From Paraspadella gotoi (Eukaryota; Chaetognatha), in assembly GCA_051294375.1 (NCBI GenBank), contig CM119265.1, positions 29,288,540-29,352,539 of the forward strand: 64,000 nucleotides of DNA, in the 5' to 3' direction. A program made the position numbers and the translations under genes. The notes below the pieces were generated by a model. The model did no database searches and had not been told where the DNA came from. It saw only the letters and a list, made by a program, of their open reading frames with translations. Of the stretch, positions 11,491-22,604 are shown one piece after another. How positions within the stretch are numbered: the first letter of the stretch is position 1; the number at the start of each line of letters is the position of its first letter.

Positions 11491-12240
11491 ATTCCAACAA
11501 TAGTAATTGAGGAAACCGAAACTGGCTTTAAACAAAAAAACAGAGAAGCAAGAAGCAAATTGCGGTATTGAGCAACCTAGCGAAAATATGTCACTCATTT
11601 AACGCACCATCAAAAAAGGACATGCAACTGCAACTGCCATTACAGATTTTGTTCATCAAAACAAATTGAATGACAATTGGATGTTTTAGGAGGAACTCAA
11701 CCAATACCAACACAGGATGGGAGAAAATGGAACTTTTGCACACATGAAAGATATGTGTACATCGTTTTCATTGATGATTTGCAGCCTTCATACAAATGAA
11801 TTAGGCCTCCGTCATCTTGTCCAGAAGATCTGCACAAAACAAGTGGTTCAATTCTTTTGAAGCGCTCCCGATTGGACCACTATCTCCAGTCTGTTGAATC
11901 TTTGTCTTGGACATGAAAACCTTTGAGCAAGGTGACAGGGGCCAGGAATTCGACTCTTCCCATGAGCAGTGTGTTTCAGATCTTATCCCGTGCCAACCCT
12001 ACCTCTGTACTCGGACTTACGGAAAGCATAGGGAAGGAAAAATTTGTTCATGAGCTTAGAACATAACTCCGGGACCAATCAGCCATTCAGATGGTTAAAC
12101 TCTTGCATGTCGACTTACTTCGCTCTATATATGTCTTTAATGGTTGAAGGAAGTTAAAAAAAAAATCTATATGGGTTTTGTATTTATTGTATCGAATTAT
12201 GCAGTCATGTGTTTGATGGAAATGTTTATCTGATTCTCAG

Positions 12241-12426
12241 GTGCTCCAAAAAATGTTTTTATCAGGATACAATTACTCGGGTACTTCACTGTCAAACAAA
12301 ACAATTGTGAAGCCTTATTATAATTCTCATGGTATTCTCATTCCGGTTGAAACGTTTGTTATTAGCTATTTATCAGATGATGATTCACAAATTAGAACCA
12401 AAGCACTTGAAAGATTTTCAAGTTAA
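12241..12426 (+). pseudogene. Open-frame remnant 3 inside the insertion
   Basis: A 61-codon frame with a mixed, protein-like composition (LSNKTIVKPYYNSHGILIP, FVISYLSDDDSQIRTKALE). It lies downstream of remnant 2 on the same strand, as expected if the insertion once held one long transposase-type gene now interrupted by stops and frameshifts. No catalytic motif can be assigned. Confidence 0.3.
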
Positions 12427-14429
12427 GAAAGGCTCCGACAATCTGGTGACCAAATCTTAAGGATCTTCAAGCCTCCGAATTGATTTTAATGCAATACAAT
12501 TGAATGTTGATATATATGATTGGGAAAAAGTTGTTATACGAAATCAATACTTAACTTCTTCCACTTTCAATTTAAAGAAACAGAAAAATATTCAATATTG
12601 AAAGCTCATCTTCCCCCATTTCCAACCACGACACACAATCGGTTTTGAACGTTTAATAAGAGACATAAGATGTTGCGACATCATGTTGCCGGTTTTAATA
12701 CCCGAAGGATTGGGCTACACTACGTTGCAGAATATGCTTCGTCGTTAGAGTCTCCTAAAGCTGATACAAAAAAAAAAATTGTTAATATTAGAATATTTAA
12801 AATAACATTATTTTTAGCAGAAATTAAGAATTCTTTACTACACTTTATTCAATGTGCAGCATATTAAATTGAAAACTAACGTTTTGTAAGGCGTCCCTAT
12901 GCTAGAAGCCTGTTATTCAGAGGTGTACAGTGGCGATCAGAGAAGTGCCATTGTGATCCTTCTGATGTTACTCGGTGGTGTCTGGCGCTAGAAAGCTCCT
13001 GTGAATCTCTCGAGAGGTTTCGTAAGGGCTTTTAAGTTGAGCTGCTTGTGCTGTTTCTATTTTTATCCATTGTGGGCGCTATTTTGTTATAAAGTTCATT
13101 AAAATTAGTATATTCGATTGTTTATTAAAACTCCTTATGTTAACAAGAATTCTAAATCTTAAGTAAATCTTGTATATATATTGGTTACTGTTTTTTAGTA
13201 GGGTTGAGCCTGATAGTGTCTGTTAGCAGTTAGGTGTCTCTTACATATTCTTTCACTGTTATCAGAACTGTGGGGATTCGGCTACTTGATTTTCATAAAA
13301 TAAAATAAATGGTTTACTATAGTCTGGAAAAACTTCCGGGCTAGAAGCCTTACCAATTTGTGAACCGTTTAACATTAAATAATTATGCTTATTCATTAAT
13401 ATTTCATATATTATATATTATTATTGTCACAGTAAAATAAGTATATATTAATTCGCTTTTTTCTCCATTCAGTGACGTTGTTTTGAAGCAGCATTACCTG
13501 AGCGGCCACTCATGTCTCGTTTGCATTTTTTGTTTCGTAATAGAGAACCATTCACTAAAAAAGGCTTAAATAAAATATCATAAATATTTATAATTTAACA
13601 TTCAGACATAGAAAATAATAAATAATTTTGTATTTTTAGCTGTAATACAGTAAAACATCAATCAAATTCAAATATCTTTTTGTCAGATTTTTTGTCAATT
13701 TTTTTCGGCATCTCAGCTTCGTTGTCGTATTTTAAACTCGATAGGACGGGAAAACTGGGGCCAGGAAGATTGCGTTCTTATTTATACTTCTGTGGGTCAT
13801 AACACTACAGCTTAAATTCAAGAATTATAGGGGCACGAACGAAAGGGAATTTGAAATTTGTATTTATACTCCCGCTTTATTATAGGTTATCCAGCTCTTG
13901 AATGATTGACCGCTTTTCTTAAAACTTACACATATGGATTCCTCTTTCAAAAATACACTTTTCCCATTTATATTTTTTTAATATCTGAATACAATGCCTG
14001 TCAATAAATCCTAAAGAGTCTCGTGGGTTTTTTCACAGATCTTCAAAACATGTTTTTAACATTTTGTTTTTGTTGATGAATAGATCGATTTTCTTCAAAC
14101 TGAGCCGTCTGAATTCGTCTTTCAATAAGAGTTTAACGGTTTACCGTACAAAAAAAAATGAATACAATTAAAACTGGGTTCTTACAAGTTCTTACTACGT
14201 AACTGGAAAGATAAATTGTTTATTAATTGTATGCATAATTTTTTTTTGGTTTTACCAATTTCATGAAAAGTTATGAGTTAAAGCTAAGAAAATAATGGCA
14301 AAAAAATTTGAATGCAAAATAAAAGAAGCGAGAGAAATTGGAGAAAGAAAGAAAACTGCTCAAGATGCAACTTCGGTTTTATGTTCGCCAGAAATTTTTT
14401 GGCGGAGAGAACAGATAAGTTGAGGTGAG

Positions 14430-14540
14430 AAGATGGGATCCCCTCTCTCTCTCCTCTCGTCTCTCCTGGTCTCTCTCTCTCTCCTCTCTCTCTCTATTCT
14501 CTTCTCTCTCTTCTTCTCTCTCTCCTCTCTCTCTCTCCTC

Positions 14541-14575
<35 letters not shown>

Positions 14576-14638
14576 TCCCTCTCATCGGAAATTCTCAGCG
14601 GTCGGCAGTAAAGGCGCCAATCCCTTTTCTTGTTCCAA

Positions 14639-14669
<31 letters not shown>

Positions 14670-14830
14670 TCATCTTCTCTCTCTCGCCAAAATTGTCTCC
14701 AAGCCTCAATTTCTTTTCAGTTTTATATTCATTACTAAAAGCTAGTTAGACTTCTTCTCTCTATTTCCCTCATCTCTCCTCTCTCTCTCTCTCTCTTCTT
14801 CTCTCGTCTCCTCTCTCTCTCTCTATTTCA
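14430..14830. repeat. (CT)n arrays (three) with GC-richer islands
   Basis: CT arrays at 14435-14582, 14638-14690 and 14755-14826. The island 14583-14637 (TCAGCGGTCGGCAGTAAAGG) is shared with 2168-2225. Confidence 0.9.
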
Positions 14831-15007
14831 TCATAGTTTTTGCTACCATGCTGACGACATGCTTTTAATAATGTCTACACATATGCCATCCCAATCCATT
14901 CCATTCGCGGCCACTTATGGTTCAGACCTGTTTTTGCGCTTTCAGCGTTTGACCTAATTTTCTCATGATCCACTTTTCTTATGAGTGAAAATCTTTGCGC
15001 AAATGTT

Positions 15008-15348
15008 GCATAATCTGCTTGTAGCAGACTGCGACTCTATAATCCACTTTGTCCGTCCGTCGGTCCTCACCCAGAATCTTGTGGGTAAGTTACATCAAAT
15101 CATCATCATTATGCTAAAACATTGGTGTCCGCCCATCCGTCCGTCCGTCTTTTAGAAATGTTGCACGTGGGAGGAAAATTCTAAAAAGTGAGATCTAGCA
15201 AGAAATCAAGTTTCGTCCAAGTGGAAATAAGTAAATAGAAAAAAATAAAAATCATGTCTCCTTTTTGAATACTTTGACAGATGCGATTAAGGTTAAAAAA
15301 TAGTATAAACATTAATAATAAATGGTATTAAAATAAAAGAATTATAAA

Positions 15349-15425
<77 letters not shown>

Positions 15426-15451
15426 CGCTAAACGATCGTGTGCAGATCCGT
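15008..15451 (+). mobile_element. R1-family repeat, copy 6 with long (TTA)n tail
   Basis: Partner of the 2563-3040 copy. The tail is an uninterrupted ATT array at about 15345-15424, ending in CGCTAAACGATCGTGTGCAG. The partner array has extra TAATTAA interruptions. Confidence 0.55.
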
Positions 15452-15859
15452 GTTTGCTCAAACTAGCGATTCGCTGCCAAAAAATATTTTCTAATATACA
15501 AACTAACAAATTGGAGATCAGAAAATTTTACAAGTTCAGAGAATTAATTAGAAATACTTTTATTTTCCGTCGGCGCTGCTAAATGTACATAACAACTAAA
15601 TTTATTTATAAATGTTTGGATTCATGCACCTCAAACTAACTGACTATTTAACAATAATAATTTATTGTTTATTTATTGTTTATTTATTGTTTCTTGTATA
15701 TTTATCCACTTAAGATACTTATTATTTTTTTTAAACATGTTTTTCTCATTCACCAAGTGACCAATTCAAGCGAGATGCTTTTTCTCTTCTTCATTTTTCT
15801 TCATCTTTTCATTTTCTGCTCTTCATTTTTCTTTTTATAATTCGGTCATCGAACCGTGA

Positions 15860-16780
15860 AACTTTTTTTCATTTTTTTTCCTTCTTTTCTTTTTCTTTCT
15901 TTCCTTATTTTCTTCACTTTTTTCTTTCCTTTTTTTCTTTTCTTTTTATTTCTTTCTTTTTTATTTCATTCTTTTCTTTTTTTCCCTTTTTTTTCCTTCT
16001 TTTCTTTTTTTTTCGTTTTTTTCCCTTTTTTCTTTCCTTTTTTTCTTTTCTTTTTCTTTCTTTCCTTTAATTCCTTATTTCCCTCCTTTAATGTATTTAT
16101 TTAATTTTACTCTTTCTTTTCTTTCTTTCTACTTTTAGTTACCTTTTTCTTTCCTTTCTCTTCCTTTCCTTTTCTTTTCTTTTCTTTTCTTTTCTTTTCT
16201 TTTCTTTTCTTTTCTTTTCTTTTCTTTTCTTCTCTTTTCTTTTCTTTTCTTTTCTTTTCTTTCCTTTCATTTCCTTTTTCTTCCCTTTACTTTTCCCTCT
16301 CCCTTTTCATTTTCACTGTCCCTTTTCGTTTCCCCTTTTCCCTTTTCCTTTTCCTTTTTTCCTTTTTCTCTCCATTTTCTTTTTTCACTTTTCCCTTTTC
16401 CCTCTCCCTTTCTCTTTTCCATTTTTCATTTTTATTTCCTTTTTCCCTTTTCACTTTTCCCTCTCCCTTTCCATTTTTTTTTCTTTTTCCCTTTTCACTT
16501 TTCCATTTTCCCTCTTTCTTCTTCCTCTTCCTTTCCTTTCCCCTTTTCTTTTTTTCCCTCTCCTTTTCCTTTTTCTCTTTTCTCTCTCCTTTTCCCCTTT
16601 GTCCTTTTTAATTCCCTTTTCTCTCCCCGTTTCCCTTTTTTCCTTTTTAATTCCCTTTTCCTTTTTTACTATTCAATTTTTCATTTTCTTTTTTTCTTTC
16701 CATTTTTCTTTTTCACTTTTCTCCTTTTCCCTTTTCTTATTTTCCCTTTTTCCTTTTTTTTTCCATTTTCCTCCGATCGT
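15860..16780. repeat. Polypyrimidine tract with (TTTTC)n core
   Basis: Nearly pure T/C. The TTTTC pentamer array at 16165-16262 is close to perfect. Flanking words are TTTTCCC and CCCTTTTC. Confidence 0.9.
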
Positions 16781-16789
16781 CCGAATCTT

Positions 16790-16797
16790 TGACGTCA
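16790..16797. promoter_or_regulatory. Perfect CRE palindrome TGACGTCA
   Basis: The consensus cAMP-response/ATF element sits in an 80-base GC-richer island between a polypyrimidine tract and a CT array. The partner copy reads GACGTG here. No promoter or transcript start can be shown, so function is only a possibility; the match may be chance. Confidence 0.25.
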
Positions 16798-16859
16798 CAA
16801 AATTCGGCGCCAACTCGAGATCCATCAATCTTTTCCGCCGGAATGGAACGTCTTTTGGT

Positions 16860-16867
16860 GGCTCTCT

Positions 16868-16904
<37 letters not shown>

Positions 16905-16930
16905 ATCTCTTCTCTCTCTCTTTCTCTTAA
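16860..16930. repeat. (CT)n microsatellite
   Basis: CT array with a single CATCTCTT break. Confidence 0.9.
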
Positions 16931-17316
16931 AACGGCATCAGATTCCCATAATTTCACGGGGCGGCAGAGATGATTCCTGCTATATTCGCGCTTCGCTCGT
17001 TTCTTCCTTTTCATAGATCGACTTGGAAATTTAGGTCGATGTTCTTTTGTTTATTCATTTGGTGATTTTGATTTTAACTCGCTCACGAGATGTCGGGATG
17101 ATAGTTTGATCAGTCGTTTATTAATTAAAGTTCATAAAGTGTGTTTTTTCTCTCATCGCTAACTCTCATATATTGATAAATCAATTAAAAATCGATTGCT
17201 CGTAATAAACCTCAAATAACAATAATCTCTAAAATATCATATCTTTCTCATCTTTTGTTTTTTTAATATTTTCTCTTAGAGAATTGACAAAGTTTTTGTT
17301 TGCAACGAATTTTATT

Positions 17317-17372
17317 TATAGTTGAACAGACATGTTTCGACTTGTTTTACAAGTCTTCATCAGCGTTTTTCT
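17317..17372 (-). ncRNA. Type I hammerhead ribozyme motif, intact core (- strand)
   Basis: On the - strand: CTGATGA (complement of 17357-17363), stem II GACTTG paired with CAAGTC (6 bp, 4-5 nt loop), then GAAA and CATGTC, with predicted cleavage after the GUC at 17329-17331. Next to the core, stem I has four pairs (17325-17328 with 17364-17367, one G-U), the best stem I of the set. The tail AAATAAAATTCGTTG follows (complement of 17303-17317). All core nucleotides required for cleavage are present. Confidence 0.82.
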
Positions 17373-17404
17373 CTTTACTTTTTTCATTTTTATTTTTCAT
17401 AACG

Positions 17405-17785
17405 ATAATCTTATCTTTTCCTTTTCTTCTTTTCTTTTTCTTTTCTTTTTCTTTAATTTTCTTTTTCTTTAATTTTCTTTTTCTTTAATTTTCTTTTTCT
17501 TTAATTTTATTTTATTTTCTTTTTATTTTCTTTTTATTTTCTTTTTATTTTCTTTTTCTTTTTCTTTTCTTTTTCTTTTCTTTTTCTTTTCTTTTTCTTT
17601 TCTTTTTCTTTTCTTTTTCTTTTCTTTTTCTTTTCTTTTTCTTTTCTTTTTCTTTTCTTTGTTTCTTTTTCTTTTTTTTACTTTTCTTTTTCTTTTCTTT
17701 TTTTTTCTTTTCTCTTTTTTACTTTTCCTTTTTTTTCTTTTTCTTTTCTTTTTTTCTTTTTCTTTTCGTTTTATTTTCTTTTTCT
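17405..17785. repeat. (TTTTTCTTTTC)n array
   Basis: Regular 11-bp units made of TTTTTC plus TTTTC, with TTTAATTTTC variants at the start. Cleaner partner of 5260-5900. Confidence 0.92.
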
Positions 17786-18013
17786 TTTAGTTTTCTTCTC
17801 TTCTCTTTTTAATTTTCCAGCGAATTAAATATATGCGTCCATTTCCTCTTTTTCTTCTTCATATATTTTTCTTAACTCCTTCCTTTCCTCTCTTTATTAT
17901 CTACTCTTTTACACCCCGATTTCCATGCCCCCTTCTACACCCCTTTCTTATTTCCCTTCCTCCTCGATTTTCTCTCGTGAGAATTGAATCTGTTTCAACC
18001 TTTGACCTAAATA

Positions 18014-18035
18014 CGAGGACGACGACGACAACGAC

Positions 18036-18067
<32 letters not shown>

Positions 18068-18072
18068 CGATA
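18014..18072. repeat. (ACG)n trinucleotide array
   Basis: GACGACGACAACGACG units. The first copy at 6237-6302 is disordered. Confidence 0.9.
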
Positions 18073-18194
18073 ACATTTTTGGCAAAACCTTTTATTTTCT
18101 GGTCTCTTGATTTTCGTGAGAAGGTTCACTGGTCAATCCTTCTTTTTCTCATTCTGAAATCATCATCACATTTCTTTGTTATCATCACATCTAT

Positions 18195-18290
18195 TCTCTG
18201 AACACTTTTCCCTTTTTCCTTGTCCCTTTTTTCTTGTCCCTTTTTCCTTGTCCCTTTTTTCTTGTCGCCTTTTTCTTGTCTCTTTTCCCA
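18195..18290. repeat. About 17-bp minisatellite, TTGTCCCTTTTTC unit
   Basis: Five or six units of the TTCCTTGTCCCTTTTTTC type in tandem. Frames across it are repeat shadows. Confidence 0.8.
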
Positions 18291-18436
18291 TGCGCCGAAA
18301 GGGTCATGCATCGGAGTCGTGCCCTGATTCATGCCATGCCATGCTATGTCATAAGGGGGATATTTCCTTCGCTTCATTTCTTCTTTATTTTCTTCGATTT
18401 TCTTTTCTGGTTTTTTTTTTTGCTTTCACCATGAAT

Positions 18437-18540
18437 TTCGTTGTCGTTGTCATTGTTGTCGTCGTCGTCATTGTTGTCGTTGTCGTTGTTGTCGTCGTTG
18501 TCATTGTTGTCGTTGTCGTCATCGTCGTCATCATCGTGGG
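18437..18540. repeat. (GTC/GTT)n trinucleotide array
   Basis: GTCGTTGTC-type units, translating to poly-Val on + and Asp/Asn or Thr runs on -. No stop-free exon context. Confidence 0.9.
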
Positions 18541-18596
18541 ACTTCTTGTCCAGCATCCGGTTGCTATGATTTTTTCCCTTTCATAAACAATTGAAT

Positions 18597-18597
<1 letters not shown>

Positions 18598-18636
<39 letters not shown>

Positions 18637-19247
18637 ATCTCTCAATCTCTCTCTCATCCTCTCATCTCTTACCTGACGCTAACGCGCAACGTCTAGGGTC
18701 AGTCAAATGCTTAACCCTTACTCATATTTCACTATCGCTTGATTCTCATGAAAATGGATTTGAAATCCCGAGTCTGAATTGGAAAGAGAAACCAACCGAA
18801 CCACAGCCTGCTCATGACTCTGCTCTCTCTCTCCTCGTCATTCCGAGGGTTCTCACCTCTCACGGTCTCCTCATCTCCCGATCTTCTCTCTCCTCATCAT
18901 CTCTATCGTCTCACATCTCTTCTCTATTCTCTCTCTCTTCCTCTTTCTCTCTCACGGAGGTGTGGAGCTAAAGGAAAAAATTGAGAAATAGGGATGTGCA
19001 AAATGCCCAACTGTGGATCCTCCAAAGCCTGAGCTTTTTTTCGAAATATGGAGAACACAAGTGTGTCCATTACTCATTCATTTATTCACTCTCTCTTCCC
19101 CCGACACGTCAGTATTCTCTACCTCTCTCTCTCCGTTCTCCTCTATCTCTCGTCTCTCCATCACTCTCCTCTCTCTCCTCGCTCCTCCCACTCTCGCTCC
19201 TTCTCCTCTCTCTCCCAGCTCTCTTTCTCTTTGTCTCTCGTCTCTAT

Positions 19248-19283
<36 letters not shown>

Positions 19284-19300
19284 CAGAGCGTCATGGGATA
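18598..19300. other. CT-rich stretch with isolated unique islands
   Basis: CT arrays at 18602-18660 and 19250-19283 surround an island at 18668-18830 of mixed composition (frame VKCLTLTHIS..IPSLNWKEK). It has a Cys and a Trp, but no usable splice donor follows, so it is not called an exon. The remainder is CTCTC-rich. Confidence 0.5.
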
Positions 19301-19679
19301 ATGGACCGTCTTTTGTTTCAGAGAGTGCCGCATCGAGTCTCCTCACATCCGGGGTGAGGGGAGGAGCGCAGTAATCAAGACCCCAATTCTAATTGGCGCC
19401 GGTCTCAACAACCCAGGCCTTAACTCTACAGAGCTGATTGACTACATCAGCTTTTACACACAACAACAGATTGACTAAAGCTTTGACCTAAATACAGCTC
19501 TAGGACTCGTAAGTTTGAACTACAGCAGCTTCTCCTGACTAGAAGCAAACATAACTTAAGCTCTCACTAACAGTCTTAATACAGACCTAAAAGTAAAAAC
19601 CTATATCGCGCTCGCCACCCCCGTTTGACTACAGCGCTGAAGGTTTTTAAAAATTTAAAAAAGTTTTTAAATTGTCACA

Positions 19680-19704
19680 NNNNNNNNNNNNNNNNNNNNN
19701 NNNN
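19680..19704. other. Assembly gap, 25 N
   Basis: Fixed-size gap in AT-rich sequence. Confidence 0.95.
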
Positions 19705-20065
19705 TTTCCTTACATTTTTTTCTTTTTTTTACCATTTATTTCCATATTTTTTTTTGTCCACCAATCAAACAGCAGCTGTTGCAAGCAACAATCATCATTT
19801 GTGCTTGGTCCATCATTCTATAAATCAAATTCGAACTTCTTTTTATCTCTCGCTCTCTGTCGTTCCACGCGCTCACCTCCAATCGGCCAGCGCACATCTT
19901 TCCATGCACGCCTTCTGACCAAGAAATGTTTATCCAGTCCGCAGAAAAAATAAGTTTTTGCCTTCTGCTGATTTGGGTTGGTTTCTCTCCTTACTCAATC
20001 TCTGTATTCCAGTAAACTCCTTTCTTTAAATTTATTTTTCACACTTTTTATTTTCAAAATGCTTT

Positions 20066-20425
20066 GAACAAGCAACCAACCCATGCATGTGGCCTCTGGT
20101 GTGACCAAGCGACCGACCCGCGTGGCCTCTGGTGTGACCAAGCAACCAACCCACATAGCCTCTGGTTTGACCAAGCAACCAACCCACGTAGCCTCTGGTT
20201 TGACCAAGAAACCAACCCACATGACCTCTGGTGTGACCAAGCGACCGACCCACATGGCCTCTGGTTTGACCAAGCAACCAACCCACGTGGCCTCTGGTTT
20301 GACCAAGCAACAAACCCACGTGGCCTCTGGTGTGACCAAGCGACCGACCCACGTGGCCTCTGGTTTGACCAAGCAACCAACCCACGTGGCCTCTGGTTTG
20401 ACCAAGCGACCGACCCACGTCTGCC
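20066..20425. repeat. 33-bp minisatellite, ten units
   Basis: Units of the GCCTCTGGTTTGACCAAGCA + ACCAACCCACGTG type. Because 33 is divisible by three and the unit lacks stops, it stays open in two + frames and three - frames, for example an 11-residue VASGLTKQPTH repeat on + (20083-20550). Variant units alternate between GTGACC..CGACCGACC and TTGACC..CAACCAACC, a higher-order pattern. Codons give no reason to prefer any frame, so it is not called a gene. Confidence 0.92.
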
Positions 20426-20596
20426 CCAAAAAGGATGACCTCACTGATATTCTGGGTCTGGAGAAATTTGGAAGGAAAAAGAGGAAAAGGGGAGAGAGAA
20501 GTAAAGGAATCGTAGTCGGTCAATGTTATATTTTCACCCCGCCTTTATAGGCATTCACACTAAGATAGAAAATAGGGCATTGACACTAAGATAGAA

Positions 20597-21457
20597 NNNN
20601 NNNNNNNNNNNNNNNNNNNNNNNNNNNNNNNNNNNNNNNNNNNNNNNNNNNNNNNNNNNNNNNNNNNNNNNNNNNNNNNNNNNNNNNNNNNNNNNNNNNN
20701 NNNNNNNNNNNNNNNNNNNNNNNNNNNNNNNNNNNNNNNNNNNNNNNNNNNNNNNNNNNNNNNNNNNNNNNNNNNNNNNNNNNNNNNNNNNNNNNNNNNN
20801 NNNNNNNNNNNNNNNNNNNNNNNNNNNNNNNNNNNNNNNNNNNNNNNNNNNNNNNNNNNNNNNNNNNNNNNNNNNNNNNNNNNNNNNNNNNNNNNNNNNN
20901 NNNNNNNNNNNNNNNNNNNNNNNNNNNNNNNNNNNNNNNNNNNNNNNNNNNNNNNNNNNNNNNNNNNNNNNNNNNNNNNNNNNNNNNNNNNNNNNNNNNN
21001 NNNNNNNNNNNNNNNNNNNNNNNNNNNNNNNNNNNNNNNNNNNNNNNNNNNNNNNNNNNNNNNNNNNNNNNNNNNNNNNNNNNNNNNNNNNNNNNNNNNN
21101 NNNNNNNNNNNNNNNNNNNNNNNNNNNNNNNNNNNNNNNNNNNNNNNNNNNNNNNNNNNNNNNNNNNNNNNNNNNNNNNNNNNNNNNNNNNNNNNNNNNN
21201 NNNNNNNNNNNNNNNNNNNNNNNNNNNNNNNNNNNNNNNNNNNNNNNNNNNNNNNNNNNNNNNNNNNNNNNNNNNNNNNNNNNNNNNNNNNNNNNNNNNN
21301 NNNNNNNNNNNNNNNNNNNNNNNNNNNNNNNNNNNNNNNNNNNNNNNNNNNNNNNNNNNNNNNNNNNNNNNNNNNNNNNNNNNNNNNNNNNNNNNNNNNN
21401 NNNNNNNNNNNNNNNNNNNNNNNNNNNNNNNNNNNNNNNNNNNNNNNNNNNNNNNNN
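20597..21457. other. Assembly gap, 861 N
   Basis: Largest gap in the window. It follows a duplicated TGACACTAAGATAGAA word at 20561-20596, so it probably hides more of a tandem repeat. Confidence 0.95.
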
Positions 21458-21541
21458 AAAGCCACCTTGGCAGCTTTCGGCTGCTCCGTGGCTCCGGTAG
21501 CTGCTGTGGCCGAAGGCTACTGCTCTGACGCTGCCCAATAG
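21458..21541 (+). other. GC-rich island with open frame up to a stop, possible exon end
   Basis: From the gap edge to TAG at 21539-21541 the + strand reads KATLAAFGCSVAPVAAVAEG and onward to SDAAQ-stop. Composition is unlike the flanks (about 60% GC). It could be the 3' end of an exon starting in the gap, or a GC-rich minisatellite. The - strand is also open. No homologue is recognised. Confidence 0.2.
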
Positions 21542-21589
21542 ACAACCTCAAATTCTGGGTCCGATTTTTGCCCAATGGACCTCAGTAGA

Positions 21590-22080
21590 TTCATCTCTTC
21601 CTTTTTCTTTTCTCTTTTTCTTTCTCTTTCTTTCCTTTTTTTCTTTCTCTTTCTTTCCTATTTTTTTTCTCTTTCTCTCCTCTTTTTTTCTCTTCTTCTT
21701 TTTATTTCTTTTTCTTTCCTCTTCTTCTTTCTTTTTCCTTTTCTTTCCTGTTTTTTCTTTTCTTCTTTCTCTTTCTTTTTCTTTCTCTTCCTTTCCTTTT
21801 TTTCCTCTTCTTCTTTTTCTTACACCTTCTTCTTTCTCTTTCTTTTTCTTTCCTATTTTTTTCTTTCTCCTTCTTTCCTCTTTTTTTCTCTTCTTCTTTT
21901 TCTTTTTCTTTCCTGTTTTTCTTTCTCCTTCCTTCCTCTTTTTTCTCTTCTTCTTTCTCTTTCTTTTTCTTTCCTCTTTTTCTGCCTCTATTTTATTATT
22001 TTTCATTTTCTTTCTCTAATTTTTCTTTCTTCTTTGTCTCATCTATATCTCCTTATTTTAATTATTTTCTTTTTTTTCCT
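21590..22080. repeat. TTTC/CTTTTT polypyrimidine tract
   Basis: Words such as TTTCTCTTTCTTTCC recur about every 45-55 bases, giving a loose higher-order period. The poly-Phe/Ser and Lys/Arg frames are shadows. Confidence 0.88.
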
Positions 22081-22244
22081 TCTGGTCATTCACTTTTCTA
22101 TTTTGAAATATATAAATTTGATATCTTGTTCCTCCTCCCTTCACGTCCTCCTCCTCCTCCTCCTCCTCTTCCTCCACGAACCTGGGGCAAATTCTGGGCA
22201 TTGAATGTCATCCAAGGTCAACGTCATCAGGGAAGTGGGAGGGA

Positions 22245-22535
22245 CGGTGGACGTGATATTCCTCCCACACGGGATTTCTCCCCACGGGATTCCTCCCACA
22301 CGGGATTTCTCCCCACGGGATTCCCCCACATGGCATTCCCCCACGCGAAATTCCTCCCCACGGGATTCCTCCCACACGGGATTCATCACTAAAGAATTCC
22401 TTCCCTTTGGATTTCTTCCCACACGGTATTTCTCACACAAGGGATTCCTCCCACACAGGATTTCTCCCACTTGGGATTCCTCCCACACAGGATTCCTTCC
22501 TCACGGGATTTCTCCCATACCGGATTCCTCCAAGG
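22245..22535. repeat. 16-18 bp minisatellite, CACACGGGATTCCTCC unit
   Basis: About 17 degenerate units of CCCACACGGGATTTCTC. Preceded by a (TCC)n array at 22145-22172. Confidence 0.9.
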
Positions 22536-22604
22536 GATAAGATATATTAGATAAAATTTTGTTATTATTCCTCCTTACAATAGAGCAAAAGCATTTTTTA
22601 TCAT

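Larger units (their letters stand above)
9929..13879. mobile_element. 3.95-kb DNA-transposon-like insertion
   Basis: Present only in this copy of the duplicated block. The ends form terminal inverted repeats: 17 of the first 20 bases match, sharing GAGTATAAATAC. The flanks are TTATATAG (9921-9928) and TTATAG (13880-13885), an imperfect 6-8 bp candidate target-site duplication. The first copy reads straight across this point at 1470-1485. Inside are several short frames on +, best at 10790-11100, 11241-11450 and 12241-12426, that look like a broken gene. Superfamily is not assigned; size and TIRs would fit several cut-and-paste groups. Confidence 0.75.
8524..18128. repeat. Second copy of the duplicated block (A' 8524-9928 and B' 13880-18128) with insertion
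   Basis: Same order as 1-6363 but with cleaner repeats (regular TCCG, TTA and TTTTTCTTTTC units) and fewer homopolymer irregularities. The only large structural difference is the extra 9929-13879 segment, which splits a continuous match. This is the copy to use for reading shared elements. Confidence 0.85.

Noticed and set aside
14381-14430. Possible first exon: ATG frame MFARNFLAERTDKL followed by GTGAGA
   Set aside because: Too short, no support, and the frame is disrupted in the other copy. The CGCC..GGCG hairpin accounts for the odd composition.
18668-18830. Possible upstream Ig exon (VKC..24 residues..NWKEK) before exon 1
   Set aside because: Has Cys and Trp but no polypyrimidine-AG at a fitting place and no GT donor in phase 0 soon after; Cys-Trp spacing is also long.
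19306-19352. Mini-exon between TTTGTTTCAG and GTGAGG
   Set aside because: All three readings look non-specific and none fits the Ig gene; probably chance splice-like words in CT-rich DNA.
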